From NCBI GenBank assembly GCA_032173965.1, contig CM063284.1, forward strand, positions 130,315,125 through 130,379,124: 64,000 bases of DNA, given 5' to 3'. The notes below the pieces were generated by a model. The model did no database searches, was not told the DNA's origin, and saw only the letters and a program-made list of their open reading frames with translations. Made by a program: the position numbers and the translations under genes. This DNA comes from Sitta carolinensis. Lineage: Eukaryota; Chordata; Aves; Passeriformes; Sittidae. This document shows positions 63,257 through 64,000 of this stretch, piece by piece (the stretch's first letter is position 1; every line of letters starts with the position of its first letter).

Positions 63257-64000
63257 TTTATTCTACATCACCTCCTCTGGGAGAATATTACATAGTCTAG
63301 TAGTCTTCCCTTAGGATCCAGTCTCATTTCATGCATATGGAGTTGGAATGTCTAGTTTAATGTCTGACTATAAGTAATACTTACAGGTAAGAAAAAATGC
63401 ATTGAAGGTATCAAGACTGCTACATGTAAAGGCGCTAAATTCTGAGAATCTGAATTAAATGTTTCAGTGCATTCCTGACTCTTTAAAAACATATTACATG
63501 CTGAGAACTAATAGAAGAAAAAAAAAAACCTCCATGGCCATATTTTCTACTTCTGTCCCCTGTTTGAGTCAATGTAATATTTTTATGTGGTATCTAATCT
63601 CTCTGTGAGCAGCTCCCTGAGCTGTCCTCTGGGTTTTCAGCATGCATTCTTTCTCCTTTAGGAAAAGGATCGTGTCTTATAAGCTCTTATAAGTAAACAT
63701 TGCCACTGTTAGTTCTTTATGGTCAGTTAAAAGTGTGTGAATGGGTACAAGTATTCGATTTTAATTTCATAGAATAGGAGGTTTTCTTTTAGTTTATAGC
63801 TATTGAAAATGCTATCTTTTTAATTTATTTTTGTCTTGATAGGACTTTTAAATACAACAGTTACCAAATAAGTGTATTATGTTCCTTTTTCACAATAGTT
63901 TATTCTATATACTTACAACTTTTCACAGCTTCCCAAGTGGCTGTTTTTCTTATTCACTCTTCCAATGATTGTGATGGGCTACCATAGAATTAGCAAAGCC
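63257..64000. other. Unique AT-rich sequence, no gene seen
   Basis: A splice-like pair (TTCCCTTAG ending 63314; ACAG|GTAAGA after 63386) frames 72 nt with stops in every frame. Nothing else is recognised up to the window edge. Confidence 0.55.

Noticed and set aside
1..64000. Bacterial features (operons, CRISPR, phage)
   Set aside because: Retroelement content, AT-rich non-coding DNA and the lack of dense ORFs show that this is a vertebrate nuclear sequence.

Overview
This window looks like non-coding nuclear DNA from a bird, most likely a passerine. It is AT-rich and has long stretches without coding potential. It carries a CR1 retrotransposon with the 3' tail typical of birds, and several long terminal repeats (LTRs) of types common in bird genomes. 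I found no protein-coding gene I can name, no tRNA, rRNA or known small RNA gene, and no bacterial-type feature. Nearly all open frames are short and read as chance. The window is best described as intergenic or deep-intronic sequence.

Layout. 1-17.8 kb is mostly unique AT-rich sequence with simple repeats, a MIR-like SINE relic (4.1 kb), scattered traces of a possible ancient amniote repeat (4.3, 9.3 and 10.3 kb), and an unusually long anonymous open frame on the minus strand (1.9-2.6 kb). An old CR1 3' fragment lies at 17.8-18.2 kb. A 64-bp segment at 24.0 kb recurs 12.3 kb away at 36.3 kb, 56/64 identical, with what looks like a splice acceptor in the middle. A minus-strand LTR occupies 26.2-26.8 kb and a second, less certain one 34.25-34.78 kb. 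A perfect 13-bp-arm hairpin at 40.0 kb carries two TAATTA cores. A small CpG-rich island lies at 41.2-41.5 kb. Two splice-flanked open segments are candidate exons (43.4 and 54.4 kb).

The best-resolved region is 49.07-51.14 kb: a 5'-truncated, disabled CR1 on the minus strand, interrupted by a 297-bp plus-strand solo LTR flanked by a perfect 6-bp target duplication. A second solo LTR (62.60-63.25 kb, 656 bp) has a perfect 5-bp duplication. A plus-strand LTR with clear TATA and poly(A) signals lies near 56.3-56.9 kb, with open boundaries.

There is no gene system here to describe as working together. The content records successive retroelement insertions: ancient SINE and CR1 relics, then a younger CR1, then ERV LTRs, one nested in that CR1. 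I did not find a convincing new biological system. The items most worth checking are the duplicated acceptor-like segment, the CpG island, the hairpin and the 90-nt candidate exon.
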